From contig JAHEWK010000004.1 in the NCBI GenBank assembly GCA_020740775.1, forward strand, positions 434,001 through 498,000: DNA of 64,000 bases, in the 5' to 3' direction. A program made the position numbers and the translations under genes. The DNA is from Ilyonectria destructans (Eukaryota > Ascomycota > Sordariomycetes > Hypocreales > Nectriaceae). The notes under the pieces were generated by a model that saw only the letters and a list, made by a program, of their open reading frames with translations, searched no databases and was not told the origin of the DNA. Position 1 is the stretch's first letter. Every line of letters begins with the position of its first letter. Below are positions 54,664-64,000 of the stretch, piece by piece.

Positions 54664-56330
54664 CTATGCCCAGTTTGGCTCTGCAACAGCAGCGTTTCCA
54701 AATTCCTGGCCTTGATACCAGGTATAAAGCACGGCTTGGACGAGGACAATGGTGCGTTTACAAACAGCAGCCACTTCCTTGATCAGTCGAACCTGCTCTC
54801 CAGGAAGCTCGAAAATGGGACTATCCTCTCCCTCGGTCTCCCACTCCTTGTCACGGCCAACAACAACGACGGCCGCATCGCATTCACTCGCAAGTTGCGC
54901 TGCCTCTCCAGGCAAGTTCGAATCGTCAAACTCCTCGTATCCTATTCTTACTCCCTGGAATTTGTCTTCTATAGGGCTTAAGAGCGGTTGAAGATTGGGA
55001 TCCAGCTGTCTGTCATGTGAACGATACTCAACGCGGATCTCGTATTCCTGGCTTACTTCAACGTCCACATAAGCAACAGACTCGCCGCTTCCGTAAGTAA
55101 AGAACAGTGTCCACTTTTCTTCGAAGGCACCAGATTAGCAGGTAATCAATTTTCCGTCCATAGAGCTTTGCTGGGCCGATGGACGCCAGAGACAACTTGT
55201 GACGCCCTGAAGTCAGCGGCTTCAGGATAGTTCGGAATCGAAACGAGAAGTTTGTCTCGCTATCCACTTCCTGAGGTACAGTGCCAAAGGACAGAAATAT
55301 AAGTCATCACTATGGAAGGGATGATTAGTATACGAAGTACAATACAGGAGGCCACTTTTAGGGATAACATACGCGTGTGTTTTTGCCACTGGCTCGGTTC
55401 CAAGATCATGGCCAAGATGCCAGTCAATAGCAGCGCCGGGCATCCCAGTATCCGGATTCGGCGCAACTGCAGTAGACATAGTTGGCAGGTATTGGTTAAC
55501 CCTGGCGCCCTCTGCAAAGACAACGTCTGTCCCGTTCGGGTTGAATTCGTTTGTCAGCGAGTCGAAGACAGATGTCCAATACGGCGCTTTGATGTCTTTG
55601 TCTGTGGGTCGTCTCGACAATATTCAGGATCATCTGGCGCAGCTGTGAAACGTCCAGCTTTCTGAAGGAGCCGGATTATGCGGGCTGCAGACTCGTCCAC
55701 ACGCTTCAAGTCCACAAGGCCTTGCTATAGGGGTTCCTCCAGCGCCACCTGTGATCTTCGGAGTGGAGGCCCTGGCATCCCAAGATCCAATCCGTTGTTA
55801 ATGGATTCTACCGAGGTGTTGGTGCCTCCCCAGTCACTCATAAAGACCCCGTCCCATCCCCACTCCTCTCTGGCAATGTCGATGAGGAGTTCTTTAGATG
55901 CGTCACAGTGGGAACCATTCACCTTGTTGTATGCTGTCATCATGCACCAAGGGAGAGTGTTATTCGGGGATCCCAGAACAAATATCACGATTAGCTCTTA
56001 CCTCCTCGGCTAGCAATTTTCCAATTTCGAACATGATGGTTTCATCCCAAGTTGCCCCGAGACTGACACCGCTGGGAAGAAATGCAGCAGGGACACCCTC
56101 ACCAAAGATTTCTCCTCTGGCCCCAGAAGGGCCGTCTGACATCTAAAACAATTACTATCAATGGTATCATTATTGACGGAATTTAGCCATGTAGACTCGC
56201 TCACCTTAAGGTTGGGAATTCCGAGACGCTCAACCGCAGCAGTTCGCCATTGGGATCCGCCTGCAAGCAAAGACAGTTTCTCGTCCAGGGTCAACATAGA
56301 CACCAAGGCCTCGGCGTCTATCTCCGTCAT
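54664..56330 (-). pseudogene. Decayed GH3 beta-glucosidase (with PA14 insert)
   Basis: Pieces of a family 3 beta-glucosidase appear in order on the minus strand: MTEIDAEALVSMLTLDEKLS (start), MSDGPSGARGE...[32 protein letters not shown] (nucleophile-Asp region), RVDESAARIIRLLQKAG, then PA14-type FRTILKPLTSGRHKLSLASI and AAVVVVGRDKEWETEGED. Breaks are clear. A block of very roughly 100 residues is missing between LLAEE (near 55995) and [13 protein letters not shown] stop interrupts the frame after EEPL. Residues between the two domains are deleted, the PA14 part is frame-shifted, and a gap follows KRTIVLVQ before VLYTWYQGQE, after which the end is lost. Intact relatives hydrolyse beta-glucosides. 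It lies beside the glycosyltransferase and oxidoreductase of the cluster. Confidence 0.85.
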
Positions 56331-57448
56331 GATGAAGGTCGATTGCAAGTACGATCGCAATCTCGCAACTGTCAGGCGTTTTAATGTACTATCGTTGGGC
56401 ACGGACAAGGGTGTAACTGTCCGACTGCGTTGGTGGACGGAGTTGCGATAAGAGCTCGCTGAAGGTGGCAGACAGAGGTTATCGTTACTCTCTGACCGTA
56501 TTAAACCACTGCACTATAAGAGCAAACTCCAAATGTTTTTATTATAGCATTGCAAGGGCGGGGATTTCCATGATGTGTGCGGAATGTGCATTCCTCCATG
56601 GATTGCCAAGTCAGGTTGTGGTAGCCCGCACTGGCGGAATCTAGATTCCGCAAAACGGCTCACATCTGAGGCTTTAGATCGACACTTAGGCAATACTATT
56701 TATGAGTTTCACCTCAATCCGTCGTTCGTCGCAGAGAGGGGTAGGTTTTGAGTGACAGGTTTTCTCGACTGTAGCTTGAGTGGTTCAACCTCTTCCGTAT
56801 GGTGAACTATCTCTCTTTATCAACCAAAATTATATTTTTGCTTTTTTTACGTTTTTCCTGTCTCCAAAGTCCCCTGAAAGGTGTGATTGCAGTCTAGAAT
56901 CCCAATTTGTATGAACTAACCTGAAATCTCAAAACAATCCATTCTTTTGGAGCCATAATAATTGCATCACTGATGAAGCTGCCTCCAAGCAAGCAAAGCT
57001 GTAGGGTACTCTCGTACTCGATAACTACTTTCGGGCCATAGTTAGTGCGACTGCCGAAAGCTTGTGTTCAGATATTGCCACCAGCCAAATTGAGGTAGAC
57101 TCCACGCCGCCTTACCGGCATATTAAGGCCGCTTCCACGAGAATCCACTACACTAGGTCCATGCCAATTGAAAGAAGATCCGTGACATGTAGCTGAGTAA
57201 TCACTAAAAACAGCACTCCTCGCTAGACTGCTCAAGTTAGCCCAGATCGAGGATAGAGGCCAAATGATCCACAATTCTTAGGGGGAGCTCTCGCATTAAC
57301 CGAGAGCAATAGCCAGGATATAAGGGATGGATGGCCACGCGCAGACGCTACGCTACGCGTCTGCTACTGCACCTCTCAATCCACATCATCTCGCGACTCC
57401 CGCAGGCCCTCGGAACAGTCGGGCCGGGGCACATCTCCATGGTATACC
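56331..57448. other. Intergenic 1.1 kb, no gene seen
   Basis: AT-rich sequence between the GH3 relic and the regulator gene. No recognisable coding or repeat signal. Confidence 0.55.
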
Positions 57449-59978
57449 ATGACCGCTGACCATGCCGGGATATTGGACGCCGCGACGCCGTCACCAACTG
57501 CCGCGTCAGCGCGACCGTTGAAACGAGGCGCCTCGGTGGCGGAGAATCGGAGGTCGAAGCGGGCAAAGTACGCTCCGGTAGCCTGGTATGCGTCGTCGAG
57601 TGCGAAGCTGGAGTTGCGTGTAGATACTGACTGCGTACAGCAATGAGTGCAAGAAGAAGAAGCTCAAGTGCATTAAAGAAGACAACGAGGAAACTTGCCA
57701 GAGATGTATCACCAGCGAGGCCACTTGTGTCTTTGCTGCGGCCAACCAGCCGCCGGCTTCGCAGTCGCAGTTGCAGCCACCACCGCCCAAGGAAACCAGC
57801 CATGATGTCTCAACCGATAAGGATGATGGCGACCGGTAAGGCAAATGCTCCCCAGCGAGTCGTGTAAATGACTCATGTGAGAATAGGTCGCACGATAACA
57901 ACTTGAGCGATGAAGTTGCCAGGCTCCGGGACCAGGTCGCCTCCTTGACTGCATCTCTCCGCGAAATCAACAACAGAACCGCCTTTATGAACTCACGCTC
58001 ACCGGCTGTCACCACCCAGCAGAACCCAAGCCCAGTGTACATGAGTGAATCAAATTATCGCCCCAGTGAGCCGAGGCAACCACAGTTCGTTGGCCCGACC
58101 AGGTCTACCTTCAGTCTGCGCATCGCCGAAACCTCACTTACTCGCATGGGCATCCAGACCGGCGAAACTCCAGAAAGTAGATCAACGTCGCCCGCACCGT
58201 CTGAAAACCCTTCCCCAGAGGACTCGGCGCAGCAAGCAGGAGCCTCCCAGAAACAGGAGTCGGATTGCTTGTTGAATTTCGAGCTCGACGAGATCCAACG
58301 ACTACTGGATGTTTACGAGGAAGAGGTCGAGTCTGTGTACCCTTTTACCAACATAAAGGAGTTCTCGTTGCGGATGCCCGATATTCTCGACTACGTCCGG
58401 AATGTAGGAGATACACCTCCGGATCCTGACAACCCGCTCGACCCCCAGACTCAAATCGAGCTGAAAGACGTTCAAATAGTCAAGGTTGCCCTCGCCACGT
58501 CGATTGTCATGGAAGCCAAAGGATCCAATGCCCTGAGCAGAAAGCTCGTTGACTCTGTCGAGTCAGTGGTTTGCCGAGTCTCGGGCGAAGCCAAGATAGA
58601 TCTAAAAGAGGTGCAAATCATGACAATACTCGTAAGTCTTATTGCAACGCTGATTCGAGATGGTCGTTGGGCTGACACTGAATAGAGCATCTACTTCTTC
58701 CACTGTGGCGAGGAACTTCTGGCCTGGCGCGCCATCGGCATCTCGAGTCGTGAAGTGCTAGAAATAGGACTGCACCGCCAGGCAAGTCTCTTAGAAAACT
58801 TCAAGGGGCACAAGGAACGAGACCTAGCTGTGCGAACCTTCTGGTGTGTCTATGTTCTCGATCGACGTTGGAGCTTCGGAACGAGTCTATCCTTTGCGCT
58901 CATCGACAAAGACATTGATCCGGAATTACCTGAACCTGTGAGTGACCTCTACGCCGTGCCTTCTATCCGGGGATTCCTGACCAACTGACCTCCTCTGCAG
59001 GGCGATGACTATCCCTATCTCCGATGTATGGTCGCTTATGGCAGGCTTTGTTCAAAGGTCTGGGAAGCTCTTCCGCCGGTTGAGTTGCCATCTCAATTCA
59101 TTCCCAAGGATTCAGTCGCCTTCTTGGATTTCTTGACTCAGAACTGGCTCAATACAATCCCGTCAGACCTCCAGCTCCGACATCCTCGTCTAGGTCTTGC
59201 ACCACGAAACCAACCCCGAGTGCTGCACCGTTTGCGGATGCTTTTGTACCTCCGCGGCAATCACATGCGTACACTCATCCACCGCCATCACCTCCTTAGC
59301 ACTTCAAGCATCAAGGCAGATATGCACGGTGCCCGGTTAGTCCTTGACATCGCGCAGGACACCATTGAGGTGCTAGTCCACTTGAATGACACGAGCGATA
59401 TATATGCACGGCAGCAGAATGCCTTCAACTACTTCCTATTAAGCGCCTTGGCTGCTATTCTTCTCGCAGTCTGCCATGCGCCGAATGTGTTTGCTGAGCC
59501 GTGCCGAGAGAGCTTTCTAAAGGCTGTACAACTAGTCAAGAGCTTCGCTCGTGATGGACATGCAAGCCGGAGGCTGTGGAAAACCATCCGCGGCCTACTC
59601 CCTGGATTCAAGGTATTCGGGCTACAAAGCGATTCGGACAAGGGCGAAGGGCCTCGAGTTTTGACAAACGGCGATGCAAGCTTGGAAATACCAGTAGCTG
59701 ATGACACAGGAAAGAAAGCTGCGGAAAGAGCGGATACCTCGACGAGATTTGGGGACATGTGGGATTCCCAGGATATGAGCCCTCACATTGACACATCGGT
59801 CCCCGATATGCTCAGGATGGGCGGAGATCTGATGAGTCTTTTTGATGCATTTGGTCAAACACATGCTACACAACCGGGAACGCCCGGCATGCCACTTGGC
59901 TTTTCAGGCTTGGATGACCCGGGGATGCCCATCGGGGATCCAGAAGAGATTTCTCGCCGATTTCAGGGGTTGATATAG
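57449..59978 (+). CDS. Zn2Cys6 transcription factor, candidate cluster activator
   Basis: Five exons, 57449-57585, 57641-57835, 57887-58631, 58686-58937 and 59001-59978, give 768 residues. The zinc cluster begins CNECKKKKLKC and ends CQRCITSEATC (CX2CX6CX8CX2CX6C); its first Cys codon is split by intron 1. A short coiled coil follows (SDEVARLRDQVASLTASLRE). The fungal-specific transcription factor domain spans exons 3-5 (FHCGEELLAWRAIGISSREV, VRTFWCVYVLDRRWSFGTS). The C-terminus is Asp/Met/Pro-rich and may activate. Position next to the PKS, hydrolase and glycosyltransferase suggests a pathway regulator, but no binding data exist and it could regulate the adjacent permease instead. Confidence 0.85.
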
Positions 59979-60595
59979 GGAATGGAGTATTTTGCGAATG
60001 GAGGAGTGTCTATTTGAAGAACCAATTTGGTCGGCTGGGATGCGTGTAATGGTAACTGCCTTTGTATTTTAAATACCTTGCAAGGTCTCGTTTTGAGCGT
60101 CTTAATGGCAATTACTGGGTTACGACAGACTGCATTATTCTCAACCCCAAGCCATTAAGCGAATTAATGTCACTACTTCGTACAGGTCACATCTAACAAT
60201 GCGGGGTAAGAATGAAAGCTCTTGAGTTAATGTCGTAGATGCAGGGGTTGATGCGTCCTGCAGCCGCGGGCCGCGGGCAGGGGCCTGATCCGGAACACCC
60301 GGATTCGGAAGACATGAAGCCAGGAGCCCTAGGTTCCGATGTTTGAGGCTGAGATGCGGAAACGCCGACTTCCGGTCTCTAAAGATAGCCATGGTGGTCT
60401 CAAGACGGCCGGCACAATGTGACATTACATCGTGTTGAATTTCTAAGATTTGGCAGGACGTCTACGGTAGTGGCGACATGTCTTTAGCAAACCTCTGTTA
60501 AGTATGCAGTAATACACGTGGCATATGGCCCAACACAATCGCTAGTTGTATGATAAATTCAATTACTGACTTAATATACAATATGATACAGAAGC
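59979..60595. other. Convergent intergenic region
   Basis: 3' flanks of the regulator and the permease; only short frames without motifs. Confidence 0.55.
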
Positions 60596-62402
60596 TCAGC
60601 AACTGCTTTCCGCGACCGGAATCCCCGTAACAACATTGCAACCGACGACTGGCACTTCAAACTTCTTCTTGGCAAAACCAACGTAGTAGATGATACCAAA
60701 GAAGAGCCACCCTGCGATGACGACAACCGAGTAGTTCATGTTTTGGGGCGTGACGGGCATTGCACTCGGGAATGTGCTGAAAATGATGACCACCACAACC
60801 CATACCAGGCTGATTACGTTCAAGATAGGGCCAAGCGCAGAGCCCAGTTTAAAAGGGCCGTACTCTGACGGAGACAAGGTCTTTCGGCCAAAGATAAGCA
60901 TGTAAATGATGGGAATCATATAGCTGGCGTACATTCCGATGATTGACATGGACAGAATGGCATTGAATGCTGTGGTGTTTCCGATGTAGATGAACCCGAG
61001 CAGCATTTGAAGCACTGTAACCAGCACGACAGATCGTACTGGAATCTGTGTGCTCTTGTTGACCTTGCTCAGGTATCGGTCGTACGGCGTAGCTCGATCT
61101 CGAGCAAAGGCCCATAGAGTTCTCGATGTCGAGGTGACGCCAGCTACCGTGGCAGCTGTGGCAGTTGCACTAATGACGAGAGACATCACCGAAGCCCCAG
61201 CCCTGCTTTTCGTCACGTCGTAGTAGATTTGCATGAATGGAAATTCAGTCTTCGTCTCGAGGAGCGCTGCAAGGGAGCTGGTTGAGAAGAGGAGCATGAT
61301 TCCGTAAACGAGACCCATGAATCCGTTAGCAACCACACTGCCAATCATGGCGATAGGAACGTTTCGGCTGGCATTTGGCATCTCTTCGGCAAGATGGCAG
61401 GCGGCATCGTAACTAGGAAGTACGTTAGAATGTTGCATGCTCGAGGTTTTGCTTGTGCTTACCCAAGGAAGGGATACACGGCGCTCAAGAGTCCGACCAG
61501 CCATGATATTCCGTCGTTGTCCCAACCGCTCGAGTTGACGAATTCAGTAAAGACGAAGGATGCAGTGTTTTTCGGGGCGAGAACTCCAAGGACAATAAGG
61601 ATTACGACAAAACCGACGACATGGATGACACCTTGGATAGTGTTAGTAGCTGCATAGGTCAGGACCTTTCGGGTTCGACATTGGGATCATACCTGAGAGG
61701 AGGTTCGCAGTGGGTAGCAGCTTGGCTCCCCAGATGTTAATGGCCATGGCGTAAACTAGAATCGCCCAGTAGAACAACATGCCCTGCCATCTTGCCGCAG
61801 TATATGAATCGTTGTTGAGGATGATCAGTGCTTGTAGTTGAAGACCGGCGGCGAATGCTGCGGAAGAGGTCAAGACGACTTGGCCACCAACGGAGATCCA
61901 GCCTGTCATGAAGGAAGCGGCGGATCTGGAAGATGCGGGACAGAGTGCTGCAACCCAGTGGTACTGTCCTGAAGAAGGAAGCAGATTAGCATCACCGCGG
62001 ATAGGAGTTTGTCCAAGTTGCAAGATAGCTTACCTCCTGCAGTCGGGTAGATGGAAGCGATTTCTGCCAGCGAGCAGGCAATGCAGAGAGTACATATGAT
62101 GGAAAGCACACTTCAACTGGTGTTAACTTCGTCGCAAGTGTTCCATGACAATCAACAACTTACAGATTATAGAACAGGCATGGCGCGCCGCCGCTCAACA
62201 ACGCTGTTGCAATGACACTGGACAAGGCCTCCCAAGTGCCCATCAAACAGATGCAAAGCGCACCCAGCGTAAGGAGCGAGAACTGGCGGTTGAGCTCCTG
62301 GGTATGGCCCAGCTGCGCGAGACGCGCATCATCGGCGTTGGCAGGGGTTGCCGTATCGACTTTCATCGTGTCGTCGTAGTCTTTCTTCATGTCGGAGTCC
62401 AT
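60596..62402 (-). CDS. Amino-acid/GABA/choline-type permease (APC superfamily)
   Basis: Five exons, 62402-62164, 62110-62034, 61968-61693, 61631-61463 and 61412-60596, join in phase to 525 residues. After a polar N-terminus, FSLLTLGALCICLMGTWEAL opens the first helix. EIASIYPTAGGQYHWVAALC is the conserved helix 2-3 region of the fungal Uga4/Hnm1/Bat1-type permeases. TLWAFARDRATPYDRYLSKV is the late loop signature. About twelve spans are present. It would import an amino acid, GABA or choline with protons at the plasma membrane. The exact substrate is not visible. It may mark the cluster edge. Confidence 0.88.
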
Positions 62403-64000
62403 CTTGAAGGCTTGATCACAGAGCCTGCTCTAGAATCTTCTACTCGAAAAACGGTTGTGGCATGCCTTAATTATTATATACTATTCCTTCGAAGCCCCCA
62501 TTCTGGTACACTGTTCTCCGTACTTGTTACATAGAGCTTCCGACCTTAGGAACGAACCTTATCTGTCGCGACGCGTCCAATCAACTCTAGGCCGCTAATC
62601 AGCGGCCAAGCAAAATGATGGCTCTAGGGCACCAGCTTATCAGAGAGGGACTGGGGGTGAGGAGGGTCATACAGATAAGAGTCCATGCGGCGTTAGGCTT
62701 GTTCCGGAACTCGGAAGAGGCGCCAACTTAGCGTTCCGACGAGTAGGTCGTCTGACCTGTTATTTGTACGGTATACATGGGAGACGAGGCTGGTCAAATA
62801 TCGGTTCTTGTCAGAGTTGCGTGCAATTTGGCGTGGAATCGTCTGTCTGGGTGAAACAATTGCTTTATTGTAGCATGTTTTGAGAGCATGTCGATATTGC
62901 CAGTGAGTACGATGAATTCGGTGAGTACTGCTTCCTGAGCACTGTTCCTTGAGCACCGCTTCCTGAGTACCAATATGCATTCTCTGCCATTTCCCCGCAT
63001 CCTTTCGAAAGGCATCCGAACACTCCCCTCACCCTTGACTTGAACAAGACTAACCTTGCTGGAGGTGGTGTGCAGAACATCAGGAGGCTATACGATCCCC
63101 GGAATCGACTCATGTTGAAGTACTGCGACTTGCATGCGACATCTCCGGAACCACGAGGTCTGTGCTGCAACAACGGCTGCATCGGGACTTGTAAGATATG
63201 TAGATGCTTTGGACGTCAGATCTTGGAAGCAGCGAGGCAAGATAGGGAAGTGCTGCGCCTTAACTACAGATTTTTGAGGAAGGCATTTAATTGTCAGCTG
63301 AAATTCTGAGCATTCATTGGTGTCAACTTCGAGTGACGCCTTTATCGAGTGACTCCTTAGACGCGTTTATCTCATACCCTGGCATTCGCGTTGATAGCGA
63401 TTGATAACGTTGACGCGTTTATCACAACCCTGGCAGTGGGTGGAAGCTGCCATCAGATATGCTGGACCCCTAACTCGTCTCCCTTGACCCCCTTCCGAGA
63501 TGACTGGGCCGGGTTGGAATATATCTAGAAGTTGCTTTGGTTGGCTCGCTCGTAAGCACACACATGTAAGCCTCGTACACAGCCGTCTATCGCTATCTCT
63601 TCGGAAGTAGGTTTCAACATGTGGGGAAGGCATGTGGAGTAATCCGCCGAAGTCGTCGATTGTGGCATATGCTGATGTTGTCTTGTTTTGGGTTGGTTCG
63701 CACTGCAGGCCTCCGATGCTCGGGAGTTATAGATGTGGAATTGTGGATTTCTAGCTGCAGCAGGTCTAGTGATCCTATGAACGTCGAATAGGATACTGGA
63801 GAACAAATCCACCGTAATCGTACATCAGAACAACGGTTTTGACTGGGTCTGCAGTCGTTGGCGTACCCATCGTCAAAGTCTAGCGAGAGGCCGTCACCCA
63901 CATTCTGTGCCACGCATGATAACGGTGAATATTGTAAATTAAATTCGTTTATCTAAACCAATGTCAGACCCATTGTAATATCTTAAATCCTTACTTTTCA
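62403..64000. other. Right-hand intergenic region with short direct repeats
   Basis: No gene recognised in 1.6 kb; frames up to 105 residues overlap on both strands without motifs. Two small repeats are visible: imperfect units like GAGCACTGCTTCCT three times at about 62922-62975, and GACGCGTTTATC followed by CCCTGGCA twice, about 50 bp apart (63360 and 63411). The 5' flank of the permease is included. Confidence 0.5.

Overview
The window is nuclear DNA from a filamentous ascomycete (Pezizomycotina, probably a sordariomycete). The evidence is many short spliceosomal introns of about 45-75 nt with GT..AG ends and CTAAC/CTGAC-type branch sites, fungal Zn(II)2Cys6 regulators, a highly reducing iterative polyketide synthase, and an intronless tRNA-Val(AAC). 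No bacterial operon features are seen. Exon chains were worked out by eye, and every join given here keeps codon phase.

Layout. (1) 0-8.5 kb is gene-poor and repetitive: the 3' end of an MFS sugar transporter, a small Cys/Pro-rich membrane protein with several decayed local copies in both orientations, an F-box gene, an LTR-like insertion and a purine-rich minisatellite. (2) 8.6-14.3 kb holds a stand-alone Tri3-like O-acyltransferase, a four-helix MARVEL-type membrane protein and a two-exon DUF2456-like membrane protein. (3) 14.8-17.3 kb has no recognisable gene; it carries a large fold-back inverted repeat, a second copy of the LTR-like repeat and a cluster of a degenerate 19-bp motif. (4) 17.4-30 kb contains a GMC alcohol oxidase, tRNA-Val, an anion:cation-symporter-type MFS permease, an SMP-30/lactonase, and a divergent pair resembling the quinate repressor (enzyme-like domains with catalytic residues replaced) and the quinate activator. 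No quinate-pathway enzyme gene lies beside the pair. (5) 31.3-36.4 kb is one six-exon gene for a predicted 1590-residue regulator with an N-terminal Zn2Cys6 cluster and two separate C2H2-type regions. (6) 38-62 kb looks like a secondary-metabolite locus: secreted lipase, highly reducing PKS without methyltransferase or releasing domain, LovG/FSH1-type serine hydrolase, UDP-glycosyltransferase, Gfo/Idh/MocA oxidoreductase, a decayed GH3 beta-glucosidase, a Zn2Cys6 activator and an amino-acid/choline-type permease.

How the genes may work together (inference): the PKS would build a fully reduced, unbranched chain, the serine hydrolase would release it, the glycosyltransferase would add a sugar and the oxidoreductase could tailor sugar or chain. 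The neighbouring GH3 beta-glucosidase is clearly broken, so if it once removed the sugar, this strain would leave the product glycosylated. In the 20-30 kb block the repressor/activator pair may control the lactonase and permease, whose shared divergent promoter carries a perfect 10-bp inverted repeat.
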